Assembly (NCBI GenBank): GCA_010015675.1
Contig: ML977001.1
Location: 448,983 to 459,153 of the forward strand
DNA from: Byssothecium circinans
Taxonomy: Eukaryota; Ascomycota; Dothideomycetes; Pleosporales; Massarinaceae
Reading direction: 5' to 3'
Length of the DNA: 10,171 nt
Translations under genes and position numbers: made by a program
The notes under the pieces: model-generated
Told to the model about the DNA's origin: nothing
Databases searched by the model: none
What the model saw: the letters and a program-made list of their open reading frames with translations, nothing else
Shown: positions 1-7,621 of the stretch, one piece after another
Numbering within the stretch: position 1 is the stretch's first letter
Layout: each line of letters begins with the position of its first letter

Positions 1-340
1 CTAGGCTGCACGCTATAATAACTTAATAGCTATTAACTAATATAGTAATAAGTAATTCCTTAAAGTTATATAGTATATTATTAACGTTTAGGTATTAATC
101 TATAGTATAAGGTAGGTTTTAGCTATTAATACTTTATAGGTTAATAACTATTTTATTACGTCAGCAATAGCTATCAGAATTTAATAGCTATTAATATATA
201 TATATATATATATCTAGGTTTAAAATTTTAAAAGAAAATATTAAGGTTTGGCTTTGTTATTAAGATAATACTCTTTGGTTTTCGCTGCCAAGCATTTATG
301 CGCGGTTCGATGGTGTGCGCGGTTCAATGGTGCTTTACGT
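1..340 (+). repeat. Left copy A of a non-coding repeat with a pogo-family terminus
   Basis: AT-rich sequence without a readable ORF. It begins with CTAGGCTGCA and ends in a terminus of the same kind as the pogo elements elsewhere in the window: two tandem GCGGTTCRATGGTG-like units (about 301-332) followed by CTTTACGT and then TA at 341-342. Essentially the whole unit recurs at 416-736 with scattered transitions and small indels. A (TA)n run sits near 194-212. It may be a non-autonomous (MITE-like) element or the end of a longer element that starts left of the window; no opposite inverted terminus is visible. That it moved with help from the pogo transposase is inferred only from the shared end. 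Confidence 0.6.
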
Positions 341-415
341 TATATATAACTTTATTTAAAAGGTTTTCTATTTTTTCTTACCCCCTACCTTATACCTACT
401 ATTATAGTATTAAAT
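341..415. other. Spacer between the two left repeats
   Basis: Short AT-rich stretch starting with the TA that follows the terminus at 340. It contains a pyrimidine-rich patch around 366-390 and no gene. I could not match it to any other part of the window. Confidence 0.5.
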
Positions 416-736
416 CTAGGCTGCATGCTATAATAACTTAATAGCTACTAACTAATATAGTAATAAGTAAGTTCTAAAAGTTATATAGTATATTACTAAC
501 GTTTAGGTATTAATCTATAGTATAAGGTAGGTTTTAGCTACTAGTACCTTTTTAGTTAATAACTATTTTATTACGTAAGCTAAGGCTATAAAAATTTAAG
601 AGCTATTAGATTATATATATATCTATCTAGGTTAAAATTTTTGAAAGAAAATATTAAGGTTTAGCTTTGTTATTAAGATAATACTCTTTGATTTTCCTTG
701 CCAAGCAATTTTGGCGCACTCGGTGGTGGAATACGT
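416..736 (+). repeat. Left copy B of the non-coding repeat with a pogo-family terminus
   Basis: Second copy of the unit at 1-340 in the same orientation, starting with CTAGGCTGCA. Differences are largely C/T and A/G transitions plus small indels. It ends CGGTGGTGGAATACGT at 736, followed by TA (737-738) and then the interior of a pogo transposase fragment. That junction is what an element inserted at a TA would leave. Copy A has the terminal variant CTTTACGT and copy B has GAATACGT, so two variants of the terminus exist in the same repeat family. Confidence 0.6.
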
Positions 737-1389
737 TAAGGATCTTATTATTATAATAATAATCCTTAAAATCTTAATTTAGGTAGCTTTTATAGCTATC
801 TAAAATTAGTAACTAATAGACGCTAATAGTTCTTACCTTTATATACGCGTTAAAGTACTTTAGCTATATAAGACTAAGCTTATTATTTATCTATTTATTC
901 TCTAAGACTAAGAGCATTTAATTACGTAGTATATTAGCTTCCTAATACTATAAAGAGATATAGACGCGTCCTTTATATATAATAAATAGTAAGGTAAATA
1001 TAGTATTTAAATATATACTATTAATCTCTATTACCTACTCTTTATTACTTAGCTAAACTATTATAGGCCTTACTTACTTCTCTAAGCTAGTAACTACTTT
1101 TATAGAGCTAATAATACCTATCTAAAAGCTAGTCTTATTAAAGTTATATATATTATTATTATATATACTATACTTAGCTTTAGTATCCTCTATAAGTTTA
1201 AACTACCTAGTAATTATCTTTAGATCTTCCTATAGAACTTTCTAATAGTCCTTTAAATAGTTTTAGACTATTTATAATAGTTTTAAATAGTTTATAAACT
1301 ATTTTATCTAGTTATTACTAACCTTCTTTCTACTTTATTTACCTAGTAGTTTATTTACTATATCTAATACTTTACCTAATATAGGCGTA
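737..1389 (-). pseudogene. Inverted, truncated fragment of a Fot1/pogo transposase gene
   Basis: Read on the minus strand, this is a second decayed copy of the transposase segment at 1727-2376: the reverse complement aligns along about 650 bp with scattered transitions, roughly 85% identical by eye. It therefore encodes the central DDE part of a pogo-type transposase, from the region after the N-terminal DNA-binding part to just before the third catalytic aspartate. It is dense with TAA/TAG stops. The right end stops abruptly at TA (1388-1389), where the 1390-9990 element begins, and a short continuation of the same gene seems to resume at 9991. The left end is cut at TA (737-738) by the repeat ending at 736. 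Confidence 0.8.
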
Positions 1390-1454
1390 ACGTATTCTAC
1401 TATCAAACCACCTACACCATTAAACTGCTCATGATTCCTTGGCAACACTAACTC
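1390..1454 (+). repeat. Left terminal inverted repeat of the pogo element
   Basis: About 65 bp matching the reverse complement of 9926-9990. It contains two degenerate copies of a CACCRAACCGCC-like motif followed by GATTCCTTGGCAACAC, an arrangement also present at the start of the right-hand element (10018 onward). These subterminal repeats are candidate transposase-binding boxes; that role is inferred. Confidence 0.85.
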
Positions 1455-1726
1455 CATCTTCAACGCGAAAATACCTTAATAATAAAGGTCTGAACGACTA
1501 TAACATGAAGGTAGACTATAGCTTGCCCTTAACGCATATAATAGAGGCCAATTTAAAAGCTATTAAAGCGCTGCTGTAGCCTTTAACGTTAAGCCTCGTG
1601 TCCTTACTAAACGCGCTAGAGGAATACCTTTTCAACTAGAAATAGTACTAAACCGTTCAAAACTATCCTTAACTAAGTAGGAGATACTTATCTAATATAT
1701 CCTTAATTTTAATTTACGAGGATTCG

Positions 1727-2376
1727 CGCCTACGTTAGGCGAAGTATTAGATATAGCGAATAAACTATTATGTAAGTAAGGTAGTAAGAACGTAGGCATT
1801 AACTAAGTAGTATAGTTTATAAACTATTTAGAATAGTTATAAATAGTTTAGAACTATTTAAAGGACTATTAGAGGGCAAAATAGGAAGATCCTAAGGTAG
1901 TTAGCGCGTAGTTTAAGCTTATATAAGATACTAAAGTAAAGTATAGCATACATCATAATAATATACATAACTTTAATAAAACTAGCTTTTAGATAGGTGT
2001 TATTAGCTCTATAAAAGTAGTTACTAGCTTAGAGAAGTAAGTAAGGCCTATAATAGTTTAGCTAGGTAATAAAGAGTAGGTAACAGATATCTAGAGTATA
2101 TATTTAAATAGTACATTCACCCTACTATTTATTATATATAAAGGACGCGTCTATATCTCTTTATAGTACTAGGAAGCTAATATACTACGTAATTAAAAGC
2201 TCTTAGTCTTAGAGAATAGATAGATGACTAATAAGCTTAGTCTTACATAGTTAAAGCACTTTAACGCATATATAAAGGTGAGAACTGTTAGCGTCTATTA
2301 GTTACTAATTTTAGATGGCTATAAAAGCTACCTAAATTAAGATTTTAAGGATTATTATTAAGATAATAAGATCCTT
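1727..2376 (+). repeat. Right arm of a 650-bp imperfect inverted repeat (partner 737-1387)
   Basis: The reverse complement of 737-1387 aligns to this stretch, with a loop of about 340 bp holding the pogo terminus and the transposase N-terminus. Both arms are transposase coding DNA from two different pogo copies in opposite orientation, so the structure arises from nested insertion rather than from a designed hairpin. Confidence 0.8.
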
Positions 2377-2960
2377 ACGCTCTATATACTACTACACTTA
2401 TCACATATCCTCTAGCCGCTTAATGTAGTGTTATTCTTACCACTTAAGCGTAAGTACTCTAAGATTATTTAGGGCTTAGCGTAATAGCGTGGGTTTTTTA
2501 TTAATAAGGAAGCGTTCCTACTAGCCTTTAAAGACGCGTTTTTAAGTATATTTATGGTTTAAAACTATTAAAAGGCCTTTAAGGTAACAGGGCTAGTCCC
2601 TCTAAACGCGTAGGTAGTACTTAATTACCTTAATATGCGTATACGTACCCTACTAGGACCCCTACTACTAGAGACGCTATAGCTATTAAGGACTCTAAGT
2701 AATATATATGAATTTAGCTCTTAGTTAAAGTTTATACGTAATTCTATTACTTAATTACTATGGACGGCGTAGGGTAAGCTTTCGCAGCTTATTAAAGGTA
2801 CTAAGTTAGTGCTGTATAGTACTACGCTTATAAAGTTACGCATTAAAGACCTTAAAAAGTAACTTAAGATAATAACTAAGCGTAAAATATGTAAGCGTAA
2901 GTATATTTAGAAGGGTAGTACTATAGAGTATAGTCCTATAGTAGACTAGAATAGTTCTAA

Positions 2961-2965
2961 ACTAT
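2961..2965. repeat. Target-site duplication ACTAT, left copy
   Basis: ACTAT directly precedes the TGTTA start of the left LTR and recurs at 9715-9719 directly after the TAACA end of the right LTR. A 5-bp duplication is usual for Ty3/gypsy integrases. Confidence 0.88.
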
Positions 2966-3427
2966 TGTTAAGGTCTAGGGGGGCTTGTTACCGGAGATGG
3001 CTCGAAGAGCTTTTGGGTGACAAGGGTGCGTGAGGTTCTGGAGCTCGGTTGGTTCTCTGGAAGAGATATCAATTCGCGACACACGGTGGTACTCCAACAG
3101 TACGTGGTAATGTTCGTCTGAAGGGCGTACACTTGGTGAACTCAGGTGAGCTTGCAATCGTGGAGTATGAGATACTGAATAGATTGTAATCCTAAGTAGA
3201 AGGTTGAACATGATTCCTACAATGTAGAGATCAAGTTCATCTATATACTAGTTGCGTCCCTTCGTCCCACCTGTCCCACTCGTCCCAGTCCTTCATGGGG
3301 CTTCTGGGACTCCTAGGACGCTAGGATAATCACGTAACTTTGCTTACTACTCATGACTGTCTGTCTAGTCAGGGCGCGCAGTCGGTTTATTACATAAGTG
3401 TGGCGACCCCGCTTCTGGATCATAACA
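2966..3427 (-). repeat. 3' LTR of the chromovirus
   Basis: 462 bp bounded by TGTTA and TAACA, the same length as 9253-9714. I count about 20 differences between the two LTRs, all but one of them transitions and mostly TG/TA (or CA/TA), as RIP would leave. LTR age estimates assuming neutral clock-like substitution would therefore be inflated. It keeps the CTATATAC box near 3239-3250. The start copy of the self-priming sequence here reads TTGAACAT rather than TTGAACAC. Confidence 0.95.
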
Positions 3428-3441
3428 CTATCCCCCCTCTC
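3428..3441 (-). other. Polypurine tract for plus-strand priming
   Basis: On the minus strand the sequence GAGAGGGGGGATAG ends exactly at the TGTTA start of the 3' LTR. This is the expected position and composition of the RNase H-resistant primer for second-strand DNA synthesis. Confidence 0.85.
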
Positions 3442-3457
3442 AGAGCTTAATGTCCTC

Positions 3458-4021
3458 ATGAGTCAACAACCACCCTCTCGTTCCGTTCGTCATTACTATC
3501 AACTCGCTGACCGTATCGACAGTCGCGGTTCCTTCGCCATGGTCGCTTGTTCTTATTGCGCCGACCGTCAGCTCCCTTGCAAACTGTCGTCTCTGCACAA
3601 GCGTTGTAACAACTGTACTCGTGTCGGGCGGAGCTCGTGTGAACCCGCGGGTTTACCTTTGCCGGATTTCTCGAAAATAGACAAGGAGATGGGTCGTCTT
3701 GAGGCGTTAGAGGAGGAAGAGGAGGCTCGCTTGCGCGTGGAAGAGGATGTCGCTGAGGCCGCTCTACAGCGTGCCTGTCTAGTAAGGGAGAAGCTTTCAA
3801 GGCTTCATAAACAAAAGAAACTGCTTCGTCAGAAAGAGCAGGAAATGTTTAATAAGGGGATGTCATCTGTGGAGGAGTTAGAGGCGTTGGAAGCGCAGGA
3901 AGCTTTGCTTCAGGATATTACTTTGGTGAATCCGGAGGCCGCGCTTGGTGCCGCTACCGTTGATTGGTCGCCCTTTTGGAATGTTGATGCCAGTGCTTTA
4001 GGAGATACTCGCAACCCGTAA
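3458..4021 (+). CDS. Antisense accessory ORF: Zn2Cys6-like cluster plus coiled coil, inside the chromovirus
   Basis: 187 codons from the ATG at 3458, read opposite to gag-pol; a shorter 160-codon form from the ATG at 3539 has a much better start context (CGCCATGGTC) and may be the true one. Numbered from 3458, cysteines 31, 34, 41, 50, 53 and 61 give C-x2-C-x6-C-x8-C-x2-C-x7-C, which fits the fungal Zn2Cys6 binuclear cluster. Residues about 75-160 are rich in E, L, K and R with heptad-like leucines and look like a long coiled coil; the tail is W-containing and acidic. There is no signal peptide or membrane segment. It has no stop, although at least 10 Gln and 2 Trp codons could have been turned into stops by RIP, as happened repeatedly in gag and pol. 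The stop lies 68 bp inside the end of pol. Function is unknown; DNA binding or regulation of the element is a guess from the motif. I recall short Cys-cluster/coiled-coil hypothetical proteins in fungal genomes but cannot verify a match here. Confidence 0.72.
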   Translation: MSQQPPSRSVRHYYQLADRIDSRGSFAMVACSYCADRQLPCKLSSLHKRCNNCTRVGRSSCEPAGLPLPDFSKIDKEMGRLEALEEEEEARLRVEEDVAEAALQRACLVREKLSRLHKQKKLLRQKEQEMFNKGMSSVEELEALEAQEALLQDITLVNPEAALGAATVDWSPFWNVDASALGDTRNP

Positions 4022-4135
4022 GGTGTGTAACTGGTTCCTACGTGTTTTCGTTCTCTAGGTAACCTTTCCACTTGATTAGGTATTCTCTTTTGCCTTTTCA
4101 GTCTCTCTGGTCTACGATCTTCTCGACTTCGAATT
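3995..4135 (-). pseudogene. Chromodomain at the pol C-terminus
   Basis: The minus strand reads FEVEKIVDQRD, stop, KGKREYLIKWKGY, then ENENT, stop, EPVTHL. That is the chromodomain pattern with its aromatic-cage positions; the second stop replaces the conserved Trp of NTWEP (TGG to TAG). In chromoviruses this module is linked to recognition of H3K9-methylated chromatin and integration into heterochromatin. About 20 further codons follow to the pol stop. Confidence 0.88.
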
Positions 4136-4249
4136 CACTTTCCTCCTCAACTTCGTAGTGGAATGTTTTTTGTAGTGGCGTCTTAGGATCTGCTAGTTCC
4201 AGTCTAGATATGTAGAAAACTAGGTGTATCTTGGCTTCTCTTAGTAGCT

Positions 4250-4350
4250 GGAGTCGGTAGTTGACAGGGCTTGTTCTAGCCTATATTAAAAATGGTCCGA
4301 CCTTGACGTTATCCAGTCCCTTGCTTGGTTATTTTATGCGAAGATTTTTC
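4250..4350 (-). other. GPY/F module of the integrase C-terminus
   Basis: The minus-strand pol frame reads LDNVKVGPFLI followed by SPVNYRLQLL, the GPY/F signature found after the catalytic core in Ty3/gypsy integrases and involved in multimerisation. Stops interrupt it at IK-stop-PS and LI-stop-AR. Confidence 0.75.
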
Positions 4351-4689
4351 GTGAGTAGGTATACTCTATCCCCCCTTTCTAGCTGAGGTGCCATTTTTCA
4401 TTTCGTGTTTGCGTATGAAATGCTTTTGCGTTGTGCCGTTTCAAGGCTGACCCGTAACTGTTGGTGTACGTTCTTTAAGTCCTCTATTGTTGTTAAAGCC
4501 GCTGCTGCCTTGCCTCCTAGCAGTGTGCGTTCAAAGAGATTTGGGTGTTTCCCGTGATTTGCGTAGAATGGCGTTTGTCCTGTGGATTCCGATATCTTAT
4601 TATTGTACGCTAATTAAGCCATAGGTAAAAGGGAAACCCAATTGTTCTGCTAGGTATTGCTGTAGATTCGTAGGTATGTCTTCATCATA

Positions 4690-5222
4690 TGATTCGTTCT
4701 TTCTGTCTGTCCATCCGTTTGTGGATGATATGCCGTGGATAGCTTGCGTTTTGTTCCGATCACAGCCATCAGCGTTTTCCAGTAGTTTGATGTGAAGAGC
4801 TTGTCTCTGTCACTAATAATTGACTTTGGCATGCCATGGTATCTGATAAGTTGATCTAGGATCACGTATCTGAGTTGTTCCGCGTTGTAATCGTTTCTAA
4901 ATGGTATCATTTCCGCGTATTTCGTAAATCTGTTAACGATTACCAAGATGGTGTTGTAGGTTATTCCAGTTGTAAGGTCTCTTAATACGGGTAGACCTGT
5001 TACAAAGTCTATAGAGATGTCTTCCCATGGTGCTTTTAGTAGTTTGATAGGTTGCATTTCTCCGTAGGATGCGTGTGTGCTGTGTTTGTTTCTTTGGCAG
5101 TTCGCACATTTGCTGATGAAGCGTGTAACCTTTTCTTTCATGCCTTTGAACTCATAATTTCTCTGAATTAGTTTAATAGTCCTTTAAATGCCAGGGTGTC
5201 CATGTACAGGATCATCATGATG
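4690..5222 (-). other. Integrase zinc-binding and catalytic core
   Basis: The HHCC domain is visible as HHDDPVHGHPG (about 5191-5222) followed by CANCQRNK (about 5090-5110). The catalytic core carries ISIDFVTG (first Asp, about 4996-5018), IISDRD (second Asp, about 4803-4824) and DGQTERTN (Glu, about 4690-4716). By count, exactly 35 residues separate the second Asp from the Glu, the canonical D-x35-E of retroviral and Ty3/gypsy integrases. The residues are intact, although stops lie on both sides of this stretch. Confidence 0.92.
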
Positions 5223-5369
5223 TTGTCGTATGATCTCTTCCTGTAGTTCCTCTAGTACTTCATTGTTAATTCGCAGGATGCCGTTTAGTTGTTAGGCCGG
5301 TCCTAAGGATCCGTCCTTGTTGGCTCATAGTATCAGTGCTTCGACAGTTTCCTTTATTCCTGCGATATC

Positions 5370-5933
5370 ACTCCGTCGGCTGAGGGCATCGGCTCGTCCG
5401 TTGTCCTTGCCTGGTGTGTACACGATTTTGAATTTGTATTGTCTAAGCAACTCAGACCATCTGACTTGTCTTCTGTTGAGTTGTTTGGTCATCATGAAGT
5501 GAAGTAGGTTCTTGTAGTCAGTGAAGATGGTGAGTTCAGAGCAGCTCTCCGCGTATACTCTCTAATGCTTCAGTGAGTCCATAATAGCCATCAGTTCTTT
5601 ATCGTATACGTCATAACGTTCTTCTAGTCCTAAGAACTTCCTTGAGTAGTAGGCGATGGGGTGCCATTGGCCGTCTCTCATCTGGCTTGCTGCTGCTCTG
5701 AGCGCGAGGTCAGATGCGTCTGTTTCGATCCTCATCGGTTCTCCACTCCTGAATGCCACTAGTACTGGTGGGCTTATGCACTTTTCTTTCAGAGTTTTAA
5801 ATGCTTTCTCCTGTGCTTCTAACCATCTGAAGAGTACGTCCTTCCTAGTGAGTCCTACCAGGGGTAAGGTTATCAAGGCGTATTCTTTGATAAACCTTCT
5901 GTTGAAGTTGCAGAATCTGAGGAATTCCTGCAC
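5370..5933 (-). other. RNase H domain
   Basis: The pol frame reads RIETDASDLALRAA, WHPIAYYSRKF, YDKELMAI, a stop near 5559, then TIFTDYKNLLHF and GKDNGRADALSRR. These are the conserved acidic sites and C-terminal GxDNxxADALSR motif of the Ty3/gypsy RNase H, which removes template RNA during reverse transcription. Confidence 0.9.
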
Positions 5934-5989
5934 TCCTTTGACTGTCGTTGGTATTGGCTAGTCTTGCACCACTTGTATTTTCTTTAGAC

Positions 5990-6600
5990 TCATCTTGACT
6001 CCTGTGGTGTTAACTACGAATCCTAGGAAATCGAGCTCTTCCTTGTGGAATTCGCACTTTTCTAGCTTGAGGCGCAGGTTTGCGGCATCCAAGCATGAAA
6101 GCACTTGTTCAACATGTCCTACATGTTCTTCAACGTTTTCCGAGTAGATGAGTATGTCATCTAAGTATGCGATCACGAAGATGTCTAGGTGCGTACGCAA
6201 TACGTTGTTGATTAATGCTTGGAAAGTTGCCGGGGCGTTGGTAAGACTGAAGGGCATCACGGTATACTCGTAGTGTCCGTACCATGTCCTAAACGCTGTC
6301 TTCCATTCGTCGCCTTCCTTCATACGGATCAGGTGATATCCGTCTCGTAGGTCAAGGGCCGTGAATATCTTTGCACGCGCTAGTCGATCCTGTAGTTCTC
6401 CAATGTTGGGCAACGGATAACGATTCTTGACTGTGATCTCGTTTAACTTCCGAAAGTCCACACATGGTCACAGTGATCCGTCCTTCTTTAGGGCGAAGAG
6501 GACCAGGTATCCTGCTGGTGACTTTGACTCTCGTATGTAGCCCTTTGCTAGGCTCTTATTAATGTAGTCCCGTAGAGCCTTTAGCTCTTTCTCTGATAGT
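5990..6600 (-). other. Reverse transcriptase domain
   Basis: The pol frame gives PIYQLSEKELKALRDYI, then SPAGYLVLFALKKDGSL, a stop, [46 protein letters not shown], and [10 protein letters not shown] (YLDD near 6150-6172), then [10 protein letters not shown] and FLGFVV. The order and wording are those of a Ty3/gypsy RT, with the two catalytic Asp residues of YLDD retained. The stop before PCVDF comes from CGA to TGA. Confidence 0.95.
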
Positions 6601-6949
6601 TGATAGATTGGTCCGAAAGTCGGTTGCTTTCCTTCCTGTAGCGTGATCTCGCAGTCCTAGGGTTGATGCTTAGGTAGCGCCGTGGCGCCTACGTCTTCCT
6701 AAAAGAGGTGCTCCTATTTTCTATACTCTTTAGGGATCTCTGGAGGTGCCTTTTTCTCCTTCACCCTCACTTGTTGATCTGCTAACCGGGCAGCATCTGT
6801 GGAGTTGACCGTTCTCGCTGAACGCGTCTTTGTCGAAGCAATGTTGTTGATTGCCTTCTCATCTACTATTGATCGCTGTCGGTGCGTAGGCTTTGAAGTA
6901 CGCTGGCAGGCGCAGTTCGCTAATGATATCATGTCGTTCTTCCAGTCGA

Positions 6950-7300
6950 TTACTGGGTTATGCTTCTTTAGCCAAGGGATTCCTAATATGACGTCGTGAG
7001 TGGCCATCCCAAAACAGTCTAGGGTGATCCGTTCGCTGTGGTGGTGAATCCTCATGGGTACTAAGATGACTTCTTCTCTGACCATGGGTTGTTCTGGCAT
7101 TGCTTGTCCGTTGGCTATAAGCAGTGGGTAAGGTTCAGTCTTCTAGAATGGCCTCAGTCCGGCTAAGATCGCCACTGCCATTGAGATGTAGTTCGCTTGT
7201 GACCCTAAATCCACTAATGCCTTCATCTTTCTGCCACTAAGACGGATCGGGATCTTGATTAGGCGTTCGCCTGCTGCTCCCAGGGTATACAGCCCTTTAG
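6950..7300 (-). other. Aspartic protease domain with altered active-site triad
   Basis: The frame reads KIPIRLSGRKMKALVDLGS (active site near 7200-7214) and later HDVILGIPWLKKHNPVIDW (about 6950-7010), the usual flap and C-terminal hallmarks of a Ty3/gypsy protease that matures the polyproteins. The catalytic Asp is present, but the expected D-S/T-G reads D-L-G; TCA to TTA, a RIP-type CpA to TpA change, would produce this. Confidence 0.8.
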
Positions 7301-7310
7301 CAGTGTCAGG
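7270..7310 (-). promoter_or_regulatory. Predicted RNA stem-loop downstream of the slippery site
   Basis: On the minus-strand RNA, CCUG (7307-7310) pairs with CAGG (7270-7273), CUGCU (7299-7303) with AGCAG (7274-7278), and AGGG (7293-7296) with CCCU (7282-7285). It begins 8 nt after the heptamer, within the spacing typical of -1 frameshift stimulators. Pairing was done by eye. Confidence 0.6.
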
Positions 7311-7318
7311 TGAGGGTC

Positions 7319-7325
7319 TAAAAAA
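7319..7325 (-). promoter_or_regulatory. -1 ribosomal frameshift heptamer U UUU UUA
   Basis: In the gag frame the codons are TCT TTT TTA, so the heptamer T TTT TTA lies exactly in X-XXY-YYZ phase. Slipping back by one base continues as FFRPSPDT, straight into the protease. gag terminates 58 bp downstream. The same heptamer is used by HIV-1. Confidence 0.8.
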
Positions 7326-7360
7326 GATGCTCTGAATCCATTCTTCTCTTTTTCTTTGGC

Positions 7361-7621
7361 GTGCCTTTTGCACCTGGTGTGTAGACATGTCTGCCATTTG
7401 CTCTAAGTGTAGATGTCATTGACGATTAGGTTTATCTTCATTAATTCTGCGGGATCTTCCTTGCCTGGGAACCATGGTCGTGCTCATTTATCGTATAAGT
7501 GCGTTGGGCACTTGTCGTCGTAGCAGTCGTACCATTTGAACTTGCAGTCTTTCTTAATAGCTGGGAAATAGTTTGCTTTCACCTTCGCATCATAGTGGGT
7601 GAGACAACCGTCATTGTTGCA
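7361..7621 (-). other. Three-fold C-x4-C-x2-H array in the gag C-terminus
   Basis: In the gag frame: CNNDGCLTH (7597-7621), CYDDKCPTH (7499-7525) and CLHTRCKRH (7361-7387). Each is followed by a Lys a few residues on; the first two are then followed by a YFP/WFPG-type segment and the third by NGF, and the second and third are preceded by W-x2-C. They look like repeated metal-binding modules distinct from the CCHC knuckle. The function is not known to me. Confidence 0.65.

Larger units (their letters stand above)
3954..7325 (-). pseudogene. pol: pol polyprotein pseudogene (PR-RT-RH-INT-chromodomain)
   Basis: One frame of about 1120 codons, -1 relative to gag, entered at the slippery site (7319-7325) and ending at TAG 3954-3956. 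Domains in order: aspartic protease (about 7300-6950), reverse transcriptase with YLDD (about 6600-5990), RNase H (about 5930-5370), HHCC zinc domain, integrase core, GPY/F module and chromodomain. About 17 in-frame stops interrupt it (for example at 7143, 6714, 5958, near 5559 and at 4650), each explained by CAA/CAG/CGA to TAA/TAG/TGA or TGG to TAG. No frameshift was found. The length and domain order are complete for a chromovirus. The 3' end overlaps the antisense ORF. Confidence 0.9.

Noticed and set aside
194..212. (TA)n run as a possible promoter or origin
   Set aside because: Simple repeat in AT-rich, RIP-type DNA; no gene follows.
301..332. CRISPR-like repetition of GCGGTTCRATGGTG
   Set aside because: Only two adjacent units without spacers, at a transposon terminus in a eukaryotic genome.
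1456..2965. Introns as an explanation for the frequent stops in the transposase
   Set aside because: Stops are spread evenly at positions where Gln, Arg or Trp codons are expected, the frame is continuous, and no splice-site pattern is seen.
2975..3211. Minus-strand ORF inside the 3' LTR
   Set aside because: LTR sequence; the reading is interrupted by stops in the equivalent part of the other LTR and has no domain.
3398..3457. Upstream extension of the antisense ORF from a GTG inside the LTR
   Set aside because: A GTG start is unlikely in a fungus and the extension would cross the LTR end and polypurine tract; ATG codons at 3458 and 3539 are available.
5656..5961. Plus-strand ORF opposite the RNase H region
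   Set aside because: The minus-strand frame here is clearly RT/RNase H; the plus-strand reading has no recognisable features.
7336..7370. Alternative slip sites such as CAAAAGG or GAAAAAG upstream of 7325
   Set aside because: They do not fit X-XXY-YYZ in the gag phase, whereas T TTT TTA does.
7143..7397. An ATG at 7395-7397 as the start of a separate pol protein
   Set aside because: The gag frame continues through this stretch with a third C-x4-C-x2-H motif, and the in-phase UUUUUUA heptamer lies downstream, so frameshift expression is the better model.
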